This document shows positions 9,050-20,944 of a stretch of DNA of 64,000 nt, piece by piece. Made by a program: the position numbers and the translations under genes. Positions within the stretch are counted from its first letter, which is position 1; each line of letters begins with the position of its first letter. The notes below the pieces were generated by a model. That model ran no database searches and was not told the DNA's origin. It was given only the letters and a program-made list of their open reading frames with translations. The DNA is from Pomphorhynchus laevis (Eukaryota > Acanthocephala > Palaeacanthocephala > Echinorhynchida > Pomphorhynchidae). Location: assembly GCA_012934845.2 (NCBI GenBank), contig WNNJ02000966.1:1-64000 (forward strand). Direction: 5' to 3'.

Positions 9050-11272
9050 AGCAGAACAAGAGGCGAAAATAGTTGTGGAATCGGATTTGTGAGCGGTAAA
9101 TATTGGGTTGGATATGTAAGGCAGGATATGGTTGGAATAGGGATAGGTGCTGAGGGGTGTGAGAAGGGATATCTTTGACAAATCTCATAAATATTTTATG
9201 AATTGTCCTGAAGAGGGTTGTCTATCGGTTAAAGTATGTTGTCCCTCCAGAAATGTAGGGGGCGGGATATTGATATTGTGCAGAATTAATTTGCTCCGAA
9301 GTTGGAATGTAGACGTTATTGACCTGAGAGCTATACTGTTGAATAAGCCCCACCTCCCTTTAATCCTGCCTGAACTGTTGATCAGTGATAGCTCCACCAA
9401 TAATTGCACATGTACTTCGATGGATTTTTCCTATTCGCTGATAAATTTCTCAATCTGACTGTTGCAAAATTATAATGAATCATAGTGTGAGATGGTTTCC
9501 TGACTATGAATCGAGCTCCTCGACGACATCTCTTTCGTAAGTTGTTATCTCCGATTTTGTGCGTATTGCTGGTTTGGACTCTGATCTTAAGCCAATGATT
9601 TCTCGAGATGAAATTTATTGGGGGATCTGAATGTACGGTTTTTAAGGTTACAATGGGATTGTGAAAGTTTAGAATGGTTATCTTTATAGTTTTCTTTTCA
9701 CTGATTTCTTATTTTTGTATTTGTGTTGATTTTTGTTTTCTATTCTTGTAGACTTGAACTTGATTTGGGGGGATTAAACTCGATGATTTGAAACTGGCAT
9801 TTTTTATGAAGGTCTATTTGAAAGTAGAGCCCATTTGAAAGTCAGATAGAGTTTCAGACCCAGAGCTTGATTCGTCATTATCATCGTCGGGGTCGTATGT
9901 TGCAAATTCGTCAGAATTCATGTTTGGAGGTACTTCCAATTCAAGAGGTAAGCCCCTAATGTATTCAGCTAGGGAGCATCTTCTTGGTTGAGCAATCTTA
10001 TTTGTAGAGTTCTTGAGAAGTAGAATGTCTCTTCGGGACAATGTTGACTGTTGACTTTGTATCTTTCTTATAATTAGTCTGGCTACATCTCTTAGAACCA
10101 TACCTTTAGACCGAACTGGGGCTGCCATGCCTGATCTTGCTTCCTCAGAAGTATAGAAGTGCTCACCTATTTCTGTTGTTGTTCCTATGCATGATGTGAT
10201 CTTTACTGCCAACATTAGGTACGGATTAACATCCACATCACACCTGGCTACATTTAAGAATTGATGCTTTCCTAGTAATCCTAGGAACGCGATTAATGTG
10301 GTAATAAGTCCAGGGCTTTCATTTAGAGAGTATTGGCTCTTTGAAATTAAATCAGAACTCCTAGAGTAAGGGAGTAAACTACAAGTGTTGGATACTTAAT
10401 CTTAAGAATTAAATATCTCAAACATTTCTCTTGGAGGTCGCTTCATAACTAGTAATGTTGAAAAATCTGTAGCTGATTGGTTGGGGAGAAATTTATGAGC
10501 AGCTAGAACATATTTCAAAATAGCGTGATCCTCATACCTTGTTGTTAAGGTTGAGTATCTTATTTTTAACAACTCACTACATTGAGTGTTTGATAGGAAA
10601 TAATCTATTGACGCTGCCAATTTTTTAGTATTTCACTTTGTCGATGAATAAATAATTCGAGTCTAAGGGGATATCTATCATCTCCGCCGAGCAATTAAAA
10701 GGGATTTGTCCCATTAATACTTTTAAATTGCCCGCTAGTCCTTGAGCGTAGTCTGACCCAGTTTGTGGGTCTAGCGTTCCCATCCTCACATTTAGAAGAG
10801 TATAGACTATGATGGCTAAGAAGGGTATCTCTTCTTCAGGTTTGGGGCTGATTGGAGGTACAATTAGGGGGCATCCTATAGGCTGAAAGTCGAAGATTTC
10901 ATTTATAGATATCTACTCTCCAGCTTGCCACTTTTTTAAACTACCAACTCTTCCAGAAAACCTGGTCGGGAATTAAAGTCTTCCCATTAAGTATGCAACA
11001 CAATGGGTGACAACAGGCAATACTGGAATAACTCTACATCTAAGAGCTTCTTCTGCTAATGTGAAGACCTCTGTAGCACTTAAGCCTTATCATGATAGAC
11101 TATTTTATTTTTTTCTCTCTATGCAATGTCGGGGGATAATTCTGGGGTAATGATGTTGTGTCAACCATATCCGCGGCTATAGGCACGAATCTGCTCCCCT
11201 CTTTATCGTTAAAGTACATTTTCTTCTCAACTTCTGGATCACTAGCTGAGAGGAGCTTATTGATCTCTACCT
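9050..11272 (-). pseudogene. Rhabdovirus nucleoprotein fossil, with remains of the next gene
   Basis: On the minus strand the stretch from 11272 to about 9814 has the length of a rhabdovirus N gene. It carries the nucleoprotein signature SKSQYS (near 10327-10344, compare SxKSPYS), followed by a helix-rich stretch and an acidic tail. The region 9458-9050 looks coding in the same direction and stands where the P gene would follow. It is a DNA copy of a negative-strand RNA virus, broken by several changes. Its 5' side is joined directly to an R1-like LINE. Copy at 30994-33216, with very few differences, so both are products of one later duplication. Confidence 0.75.
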
Positions 11273-11606
11273 CACTATCTGTTACAGATGTCCCTACTTC
11301 TGAAGTCACCCCAAGGCGGGATTGGTTGAGGTGATTGAGTGGCTTCGTAGTTATGAAGGGCTAGTGACTCCTCCAAAACGTTTTCAAGGCCTATCTTACC
11401 AATCCAACCCAATGCTATATCCTTCCAACACACAAACTTCTTCCTAAATGTCTTCCAGAAGGAAGACTGAGACGGGTTAAAACGAGCAATATTCGTCTTA
11501 TCCCTACTCAGCTGGAACCTATATCTAGTGCTCCAGTATTCATTCGAGATTATTTGTCTGGCGGAAGCAGAGATATTAGGAAGGTTTAGCAATTTAGCTA
11601 GGACTT
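11273..11606 (-). mobile_element. R1-like LINE fragment, region before the RT
   Basis: Encodes part of the linker between endonuclease and reverse transcriptase (ARFNPSQSSFWKTFRKKFV and PQPIPPWGDF). The same stretch is found in the longer LINE at 37461-37800. It is cut at 11272 by the rhabdovirus fossil and at 11606 by a capsid-like block. In the second copy (33217-33585) the LINE continues a little further, so 11606/11607 is a later breakpoint. Confidence 0.75.
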
Positions 11607-13260
11607 TCCGCTGGCAAAGGTATATTTTGCCTTTAGTCGCAATCAAACAGAATGAATTGTGGTCTGTTCCACGCATCTACCCGGCAGTTCTGTGAGATTG
11701 CACTGATGACAGCCCGTGTATATCCTGTCGTTAGGAAAACTCATTTTCGCGGATTCGTTCCATAAATAAATCGTCTCCTCTTGTTTCATTAAATCTTGCT
11801 CGCGCGTTTTGACTAACAGTGTCACGCTCCTTGCTAATACTAAGTGTAACTGGAGCACCCAAGTACCTCCAAATTGACGGCCAAGACTCATAAGCCCAAG
11901 GACAGTGTAAGGCTGACAGGGATAGACAATTCTCCTATCCCATCTTCCGATCCATGCCTCATTATTAGCTAGATCAGCATTTACGGACCCTCTCCCGCCA
12001 TTCCATCGACTGATGTTACACGCGCCGATTGGTAAGTCATCATAACATAGATCTTTGATTGCAAGATAAACGGCAGAGAAGAAGCCTGCAGATGTCTCAT
12101 TATATGGTGCTTCCAAGTGAGCTTCTAGATACACTGCCGTACTACCATAATTCGCATTTGCTGCTCTGGTCATGTACATCTGTAAGAGGTTAGCTGAGGC
12201 GGACCATCTGTGAAATATGGTGCTAGTAGCAGTTGAAATAATCATATTTGTAAGTATAAAAGATTGGACAATTTCGACCAATGGTCCCTTAAGTGCGCTT
12301 GCTAATTCCAACTTTTCCGTTATATGTTCAGTTTGATTATTCAATCGCAGCCATGCATATAGAAGATTTTTGAATATGGGCCGCGGCCATTCTAAACGAC
12401 GGTACTCCGCAAAAGCGTTTACAATGCAGTTCAAATTTCCTTGTCCTTGGTAAAAGAAAGAAACGGCTATAGCCATCACCAACCCGGAAAGATAGTCGTC
12501 GCTGGTAGATGTCTTAAAAGCCAATTTCGTCAATATTGAGCCGATTGAATAATACGTCGGAACAGCAAAGGGAATCACTGGCACTGCTTCATGATATAAG
12601 ATGGTTACGTCAAATCTTAATGTAACAAAATTGTCTAAAATGGGAATATTAATTGCATCGGCTGGTGCAGCAAATCGTGGTAATCCATTTGCTATCAACC
12701 GCACGATTGCTAGCTCAGCTAATGTATACTCACTATTATTCAATACTAACTGACCAGCTTCAATTGTATGCAATATATCGCTAGCGCTGTGGACAACATC
12801 TGCTGCCAGAGGGTCCAGACTGATCAGATTAACACTTCTTCAACAATAGCAGGTAACACGGGTTCAACTCCATTTGTAATAAACCAACTACGGTGTATGA
12901 ATAGTACCCATCCGATAGCATAAAAGCTTTCCATGAGATCTCTGCTGGTCCCATGGTTACAGCTGAAGTTAAATAGCCAGCTAGGGCTTTGCTGATCCCC
13001 AAAGTCCCTTGTAGATCGGAACTGACATTACCTTCATCTATTAATACCCCATGATAGTATTTTGAAAAAATATCTGAAGCAGATATTTGACTTGGAGGGG
13101 CTAGAGAAAAAGTCACCGTAATATTCTGAGCTGCAACAGTGCGTGGACGTGAAATTATTACGACTTGCTGACCTTGGACTGGGTTTATGGCGTTTTAATG
13201 TGCGACAGTGCCATATATATAATTTATAACAGCATTTTGCTCTGCATTTATTTCCAATGA
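11607..13260 (-). pseudogene. Capsid-like virus fossil, partial copy
   Basis: Same family as 3040-5001, but only the 5' part of the coding region is present; the 3' part and the orphan ORFs are absent. It belongs to the sequence subtype also seen at 43401-44887 and 59417-60846. It is broken, with a few breaks. The junction at 11607 joins it to LINE sequence of block E. Confidence 0.5.
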
Positions 13261-13343
13261 ACAATTGCATACACGAGCGAGTATCATCATTTGGTAGGCT
13301 TCATCAATTATCCTCGTGTGAATTGTTTAATCCTAGATTCAGC

Positions 13344-13415
13344 GCTGTACACTACAATCAGCGTAGGTGGACCTCATCAGCAGTGAGCCTACGCCTACCT
13401 TTTGTGTTTCGGTCC
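13344..13415 (-). ncRNA. Hammerhead ribozyme, non-circular order, unit 1
   Basis: Same pieces as at 5075-5146, including the stem I mismatch at the fourth pair and the intact core. First unit 5' of the capsid-like frame. Confidence 0.7.
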
Positions 13416-13713
13416 TTTAATTATCTGCTAAAATTTCCTCTGCTGCCTTTCTGTAAAAACAAACGATACAGTTTGTAAGAAAAAAATTTCCACTTGTGCA
13501 AACTCTACGTTGTATCCGTCGGTTGAAACCAAAAGACGGAAATAGCACAACAGTTGACGGAAACAACCGACAATCTGTCTTTTGAATTTTCTTTGACAGG
13601 AAACCGGAATCTACAGGTAAATAGAATAAACAATTGCATACACGAGCGAGTATCATCATTATGGTCTGATTCATCAATTATCCTCGTGTGAATTCTTTAA
13701 TCCTAGATGCAGC

Positions 13714-13785
13714 ACTGTACACTACAATCAGCGTAGGTGGACCTCATCAGCAGTAAGCCTACGCCTACCTTTCGTGTTTCGGTCC
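13714..13785 (-). ncRNA. Hammerhead ribozyme, non-circular order, unit 2
   Basis: Core intact. Stem I is CAGU/ACUG (perfect, then a G-U), stem II GGUCC/GGACC, stem III ACAC/GUGU. The linkers pair through GCGUAGG and CCUACGC. Confidence 0.75.
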
Positions 13786-14086
13786 TTTAATTATATGCGG
13801 AAATTTTCTTCTGCTGCCTTTCTGTAAAAACAATCAATACAATTTGTAACAAAAAACGTTTCCACTTGTGCAAACTGTACGTTGTATCCGTCGATTGAAA
13901 CCACAAGACGGTAATAACACAACAGTTGACGGTAACAACCGACAATCTGTCTTTTGAATTTTCTTTGACAGGAAACCGGAATCTACCAGGTAAATAGAAT
14001 AAACAATTGCATACACGAGCGAGTATCATCATTATGGTCGGCTTCATCAATTATCTTCATGTGAATTCTTTAATCCTAGATGCAGC

Positions 14087-14158
14087 ACTGTACACTACAA
14101 TCAGCGTAGGTGGACCTCATCAGCAGTAAGCCTACGCCTACCTTTCGTGTTTCGGTCC
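14087..14158 (-). ncRNA. Hammerhead ribozyme, non-circular order, unit 3
   Basis: Identical in all pieces to the unit at 13714-13785. Confidence 0.75.
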
Positions 14159-14459
14159 TTTAATTATGTGCGGAAATTTTCTTCTGCTGCCTTTATGTAA
14201 AAACAATCAATACAATTTGTAACAAAAAACGTTTCCACTTGTGCAAACTGTACGTTGTATCCGTCGATTGAAACCAAAAGACGGTAATAACACAACAGTT
14301 GACGGTAACAACCGACAATCTGTCTTTTGAATTTTCTTTGACAGGAAACCGGAATCTACCAGGCAAATAGAATAAACAATTGCATACACGAGCGAGTATC
14401 ATCATTATGGTCGGCTTCATCAATTATCTTCATGTGAATTCTTTAATCCTAGATGCAGC

Positions 14460-14531
14460 ACTGTACACTACAATCAGCGTAGGTGGACCTCATCAGCAGT
14501 AAGCCTACGCCTACCTTTCGTGTTTCGGTCT
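14460..14531 (-). ncRNA. Hammerhead ribozyme, non-circular order, unit 4
   Basis: As the previous units, but the outermost base pair of stem II is lost (AGACC instead of GGACC). The core is intact. Confidence 0.7.
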
Positions 14532-14825
14532 TTTAATTATCTGCGGAAATTTTCTTCTGCTGCCTTTCTGTAAAAACAATCAATACAATTTGTAACAAAA
14601 AACGTTTCCACTTGTGCAAACTGTACGTTGTATCCGTCGATTGAAACCAAAAGACGGTAATAACACAACAGTTGACGGTAACAACCGACAATCTGTCTTT
14701 TGAATTTTCTTTGACAGGAAACCGGAATCTACCAGGTAAATAGAATAAACAATTGCATACACGAGCGAGTATCATCATTATGGTCGGCTTCATCAATTAT
14801 CTTCATGTGAATTCTTTAATCCTAG

Positions 14826-16526
14826 GTTTTACGTTAACACGTTGTCGTTAATAAAGTACTGTAATTTTAGCTGAAATTTGTTTTTTCTATTGTTAAGTTG
14901 ACTAGTTTTGAGAAATTTTACACATATTCAAAATAAAAGTTTTCTTACTAAATAACAAGCATGACCCAATTATAAAAAAGTCTAGAAATATAATAAAGCA
15001 AATAAAAAGCGAGTTAATGTTCTTAGATCTATTTCCTAAAAATCTTCTTATATTGAATAAGTTAGATAAGACCCAACCAGTTGACATCAACGCGACACTT
15101 TCCGGCAGAGCCACTCAGGGTATTTCACACACCTAAGGGCCCACTCAGAACGCACGATGGAAAATAGTCTCGACATGATGAGCTTAAAAACGTCATCTTT
15201 AAAAGATTACTCAACCCGTGATATACCAGGTGCATTAAAGGCGCTCCTGATCACACCCTCTTAACAACAGACGTTGGGTCCGTTTCATGGCCCATCTAAC
15301 TTTCTTCAGGACACTCTTGCACATACTCAAGTCAGATGTGGCGTCCATCTAATTGTGATGGTAAACCCCAGGTATAAGACTCAATGTGTAAATACGGATG
15401 GAGGATTATTCATAATAAAAGAAATATGTGAGATTACTATTCTCTTAAGATTTTTTAATTGCAGGGGCGCTATAAAAAACAACCATTTGCGATTTGGAAG
15501 AGTTAAGAAGAAGATTGGATTGAGGTAATTTATCTTTGAATATTAAAAAATGGGTGATGTTCGAGATTGCAACTTTGCACCTGCGTCCCGAGAACAGGGC
15601 TATGATATCATAAACGTATACCACTAAATGTTGATCACATATAAAAGATTTAAACATAGACCGTATTAAATTCTGTCAAAACCTGACTACAAGAACCAAA
15701 TAAATGTAACAACAATTTAACAGAAGAATCACCAAAAATAAAGTATTTTGACATAGATTTTTGCCTTTCTGTGATTAAGTAAATAATAATTCTTGTAGTC
15801 TAGCTAAGTTTATTAAATAATATAATCCAAGCAGGTTTCAAATGACCCAAGACAATAGTTTGGATTTAAATAATTATATATTTATATTAAAAAATTTCCA
15901 CCGGCGAAAAAATAATTCAATATTTATTTAACGCTTCTCACGCTGAGCTTTATAATCCCAGAGTGCGCAATGAGAAGATAAAAATAAATAAAGAACATAC
16001 ACTCATGTTATATCAATGTCCTACTTGTAGATGTTTAATCTATTCTTCTTATCCGTCATGAGTTGTCCTATCAATTTATGTTGTCTTCTCTGGTGTTTAT
16101 CTTTTATATTATACGTTACAATAACGTATTCATATACATCATGATTTAATAAATGGTTTATTACACAATGGTGTATAATATCATCACGGTGTGTAAGTTT
16201 CTTATTTGTCTGATATTCTGCTATTTAAACTTAAGTTCGTGCTTAATTTCGTTTTTACGATATATTGCATGTTGCTTATTTTACAGATAGCAAATCATCG
16301 TTGAAGTCACCAAGTAACATTCCAAACACGCTATCCAATATACCATCCAGGAAGTCAGGGTTCATGTGAATCTCCCTTGGTCGAATATAGATTTTGGCTA
16401 TGTTGATGCGTTCATATTTTTACAGAGTGTGATTGTTAAACAAGACAGGAGAACAAGAATAGTTTAGTAAGATGGATGATGTTAAATGGCTATCAACGAA
16501 GTTTAGAAGACCTTGAGATAAAGAGG
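14826..16526 (-). mobile_element. Decayed R1-like LINE, RT 3' part and endonuclease remnant
   Basis: Block D. The RT motif C region reads VVYVYDIIALFSGRRC (about 15570-15640), where the related LINE at 36.8 kb has VVYADDTTALFTGRRC, so the catalytic pair is lost. Motif D-like sequence (LLNSSKSQMVVFYSAPAI) follows. Bases 16280-16515 match the endonuclease part of the LINE at 38.2-38.4 kb. Between them, 15660-16280 is AT-rich with no recognisable coding and replaces the centre of the LINE. Copies at 46072-47518 and 62402-64000. Confidence 0.65.
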
Positions 16527-19500
16527 CTGTCCTAGTTTATGTCTTCATATAAAATAAATTTTATTACAAACTATGTTAATTAAAAAATGCTTATTGAAAT
16601 ATAATTGTCATCATTGTAATTGATTTTAAATCACATTGAGCTTTTGAGTTAATATCGAAAATTCAAGTTGAGATACTTCTGTTAAATATATGATAGACTA
16701 AATCTAATATAATAATTATGTTGTTTTGTAAACGTTGTTTGAAAAGCTCTAGCTGAAGTAAGAAATAGTGAGACAGGGTTTTTGTTTTATATTATAGATC
16801 AGAAAAACTATTGGTTTTTACTACAGAGCGATTTAAAAGTAGGCAGCCATAAGTTTCATATCTTATTTGTAATTGTATATGAAATGCAATTACAATTTTA
16901 ATTTACAGTCAATAAAAACTTTATCACGTATTTGAAAAAAATAAGTTTCGCATCCGATAAATTCCTAGCCTGCACTTTTCGAGAAGCAATATTATAGAGT
17001 TACCGATATATCAATCTCTGTTTGAGTGAACAAACAAAATCTCAATATACATAATTTATTATAGAAGATCAAATTTTGTATATACCTAATCAATTAGCCG
17101 AAATTTCCAAGTCATCAGGTTTAATAGGCATCTACATATCGAGAAAGACCGGAAGAATTCTAAACATTAAGTTTGAGTTGATTATACATGAACAAGACGA
17201 GTTTAAGATATTATGCATTATGAATTTAAGATATTAAGATATTATCAAACATTATGTTGTATGCTTAATGGTAAGCTTTGTGATGGCATTTGAATGATAC
17301 AATGATCTTTAATTTTAATGCTATATTAATCCTTTGATATTTATCTGATTCAACGTTTTTATTTCGTACAGATTTGTTATAAACTCACTAAAATAGCTAA
17401 GTGAGACGTAGTTCGTGATATGATCACAAATTTTCTTTAGTGTTACATTTCAAAATATGATGACAAAAATGTTTCTTATCTGCTAAGTAATATAGAGATT
17501 ACTTAATTTGACTGTCTTTAGTGTTTTTAACTAAATACTAACACACGTGGTAATTATTTATTGTTACTTGGATAAAATCTGATGGCCGCTAGCATCATTT
17601 CAATTATTTGATGGTTTATCAATGATAATTGTTTACATTAAAAGACATGCTTAAAAATAACAACTTGGTGAATATTTGTAATAACACAGTGCATATCTAT
17701 AAACAATTTTTTTATTTATTGTACCATTCGCGCTTTCTCATAAAGTGCTGTGTTTAGCTTGACTATTTCTAACAAAATTGTTATGTATTTCTTGTATTGT
17801 ATGAATTTTCCAAGGAACATTTGAACGAAGATTTTAATTGGTGAGTTCTAGATAAATGTTGCTAATTTTATTTTATATTGATAGAAATTTTAGTGCAAGA
17901 TTATTAATATCGGTAACGTTTGATTCGATTTCAATGAAATTGACGATTTAGTTAAAATGAGAAAATTTACGAGTAGCTGAGTCTTTACAAAGCTATAAGC
18001 ATCTATCGCACATATATCGATTTTAATGGACAAAACTATTTAGGAAAAATATATCTAAAAAATTCTCTCAGATAATTGATGTTCAGTCATACCACATTTT
18101 TATGAATTACATGTGTTGTTACACACCAAAAGCTAGTAATACTTAAGCGTAAACAGGGAATTCGAGTAAAAAATTTTATTTTATTTTCGGTCTACTGGGA
18201 ATTCGGTCTACTGCGACGCCACGTTTCATGCAATCTGCCCTATAACGTAGTGATAAGTTCTGAAAATGTTTGATATAGCTAATGTCTTTGCGGCATAGAG
18301 TAATCTTAATAGCTTTTCTATTATATGTCGAATTTTCGTAATGATAAACTTTCAATAATCCTCATTGAATATTTTCTTGAAAACCTTGTGCGAAAACTCA
18401 TTTTTATGTTAGAATTGTATTAGGATAAATTACGTTTTTGTAAGGAGTGCCGATATCTAAGCGTAGATGTATTTATCACAATGAACACCAATCAGTTACA
18501 CTATAGACAATACAAAATTAACTGAATGATATTTGCGCATTTCGAAATGCTCCACATTGAAAATATTAAATAACTGACAAAACTATATATCACTGATAAA
18601 AAGCCATAATCTTTATTGACACAATGGCGAAGGGGGAAGCTATAATATTAATATTAGGATATATTTATAAATCAGCATCTATATAACGGTAAATACTAGC
18701 TGGGTCTTATACATACCGCAGTGAATAAAAACTACTTGCTACAAATAAAATAAGAAACTATTTTCTGCATTTGATAGCAGATAGGAATCACCATCAAGAA
18801 TCTAAAACAGATGGATAATTAATCAGTACAAATTTAAACTCATTTAGTTTAATTTCTGTCTAAGTAATTGAACGAATGTTGTTTCCTTTATCAAACTGAT
18901 GTTCCAGCTAAGTACTTTTGTCGTTAATTTTTATCTAAAATGTTTTATTTTTATAGTATATTTTTATACTTTTCATTTTTAATTAATTCTAGATTGTGTG
19001 TACATATATGTTCATCTATTTTATAAAAATTAAGAGTTTGGCGACAACTGTTTGTTCCTAGAATGTTTTTAATATCATTGTTAAATATCGCTTTTAATTC
19101 CCTAATGAGTACATCGAAATAATTTACAATTTTTTTTATCATGTTCAATTAATCTCACTGCTTATGAAATATAATTAGACTATTACACTGAAAAATTTGA
19201 ATGTGTTGCCTAAGCATAGTTAGTAATGTTTGATACGTGTTTCCTACATATTAGACTCCACGTGTACATTGTATTATACGCTAAATCTTTGCATTGCAGT
19301 TTCAATGTAAGACGAAATTATTTCATTATATTTAATTAACAATGAAGCAGAGTAGTCGAGTGATCGTCAGCCAACATTAAAAGAACCAAAACGTGCAACG
19401 TAAATATTGGATCAGTAGCTAATGAGGTCCACCAATACTGGAAAGTAACGTACTGCTGTTGGCCTATATATAGGATTAAAGTAGCGTATAGAATACAAAA

Positions 19501-20200
19501 ATTGTCTAAAAAATTTTAATAGTTACAAATTTTATCGTTGATATTTAACGAAAAGTATTTGTTAGTCATATTACTGACAATGAAATGATTTTTTAACATT
19601 TAAGAATTTACAAAATTTTCTGTTACATTTAAAATATGTAAAATTAAAATCTATCAAACTTAAATATGTTTCCATTTTCGTTGAGAACAGTTAAAGCATT
19701 CAACAAATATTTTGACTATTTTTTTCGAAATTGTTCGCACTATCTACACAATTACATTTTCCCCCAGAATGACACTTGTGTATTATCTCTCCCTAGAAAA
19801 AAATTTAAAATTTTAATAAATCAAAATCTTCTCTACATCATCCTCAGGAACATTGTCTCTCTACATCCATTCACTTAGATAAAATTGCAACTCTTTATTT
19901 TGCAACTCTCATCATAGCTTTAGCCCAACACTTTTGTTTTTTCCAGTAACACACTTTAATTTGTGTATGAACCGGAGTTATAAAATCTACAAAATACAGT
20001 TTGTACATCACTGTACTATGCTGATACACATCCGAATTAATACTTCGATATGCAGTCTACTCGTTGCCATGTATTACAGAGAGGGGCTACAATTCTATCG
20101 ATTTTTAGTTATCAAGGCCTCCCTCGTCCTGTGTGGAACGATATCTATATATCCTCGAGCAGGAAAATAAGAAGTATCCATAATCCCAAATATCCGTATC
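16527..20200. repeat. AT-rich non-coding block F
   Basis: About 3.7 kb repeated almost base for base at 52315-56000. No protein signal: the only open stretches are short and low in complexity. It contains the diverged ribozyme at 19383-19458. A more diverged stretch similar to 17170-17350 also exists at 51440-51600, so parts of it are older repeats. Confidence 0.7.
19383..19458 (+). ncRNA. Diverged hammerhead-like relic with the same piece order
   Basis: On the + strand: GAACC-AAAA-CGU (383-394), linker, CAGUAG-CUAAUGA-GGUCC (413-430), linker, ACGU-A-CUGCUG (448-458); the numbers are the last three digits. Stem I pairs six bases (CUGCUG/CAGUAG, one G-U), stem III four (ACGU/ACGU), stem II four of five. 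The linkers pair through UAUUGG (405-410) and CCAAUA (432-437). Two core bases differ from a working hammerhead: G5 and G12 are A, so it is probably inactive. Identical copy at 55178-55253. Confidence 0.55.
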
Positions 20201-20944
20201 TGTTCCCCAAATGCTCTCCCTCTGCCAAACTTTGGTTTATGACAAAATCATGTTTTATCAATTTGGCAAATAATGCCCATGCTAACCAAGATTACAGGAT
20301 TATTGATTATATATTTATAACACACTACCTTAAAACTTAAGAAATCTATTAATAGTCTTTCTACAAATATCTACATCTTCAGATATTGTATTTTTCTGCT
20401 GGCCAACTGCATACCTAATATCAGTTCAACCAATCCCGAATAGAAAATTCTAAATTCCAGCAAACAACTATCACTCCTTATAGACTTTGTGGTTTTTTAT
20501 TTAGTGCAACTCTTTGATTGACACTTCCACACATATTTATCCATGTGCTTATTATATACCGTCTGTGTCATGGATTTATTACCGTAATCGCACACAACTG
20601 CACTTTTTAAAACTCTTTTTTTAAAGATATTTGTTCCTCATTTCTCATTAAAAATAATTTTCTTGTGATTTCTGTATAGAATGACATGGGTATGTTTTAT
20701 TTAAAAAATTTTACACTTGTGTATTATTTTCACTTGGGGGGGAGATAATACATAAAATCCAACTATTGAGTAAAACACATCGAATTTTACAATCGTAAAT
20801 GGTCTGGCAAATATGAGCATAAATATAGAATATAATAAGATGCATCTAGGCAAATCTACGAAATTTTATTGTAACAGTATTTTGTTTCTTTTAAATATGA
20901 ATTTAAGTTAATTATACTACAAAAGCATTTTATGTACGATTCTT
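20201..20944. other. Stretch with no recognised feature
   Basis: AT-rich, no gene or repeat recognised. The other F-A junction (55983-56070) lacks this stretch and has short palindromes in its place. Confidence 0.4.

Larger units (their letters stand above)
13260..14825. repeat. Tandem array of 370/373-bp ribozyme repeats
   Basis: Four full units and a partial fifth, starting aacaattgcatacacgagcg and ending ttaatcctag. Successive ribozyme cores start at 13344, 13714, 14087 and 14460, giving periods of 370, 373 and 373. Units 2-4 are nearly identical; unit 1, next to the capsid-like frame, differs more. Period, tandem arrangement and hammerhead core match what is known of animal retrozymes. 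The unit encodes no plausible protein. Confidence 0.9.

Noticed and set aside
9147-9458. 103-codon plus-strand frame as a host gene
   Set aside because: It overlaps the minus-strand virus remains and has no domain. The minus strand explains the sequence better.
13417-14796. Open frames of 60-87 codons repeated on the minus strand of the tandem arrays
   Set aside because: They recur only because the DNA unit recurs, overlap each other in two frames and have no recognisable domain. The ribozyme explains the unit better.
13260-14825. CRISPR array
   Set aside because: Units of 373 bp are nearly identical throughout, with no alternating repeat and spacer. The genome is eukaryotic.
18170-18215. 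Short direct repeat gggaattcggtctactg as a regulatory array
   Set aside because: Only two copies, with no further structure.
19460-19480. TATA box (ctatatatagg) as a promoter
   Set aside because: The region is so AT-rich that such words are expected, and no gene follows.
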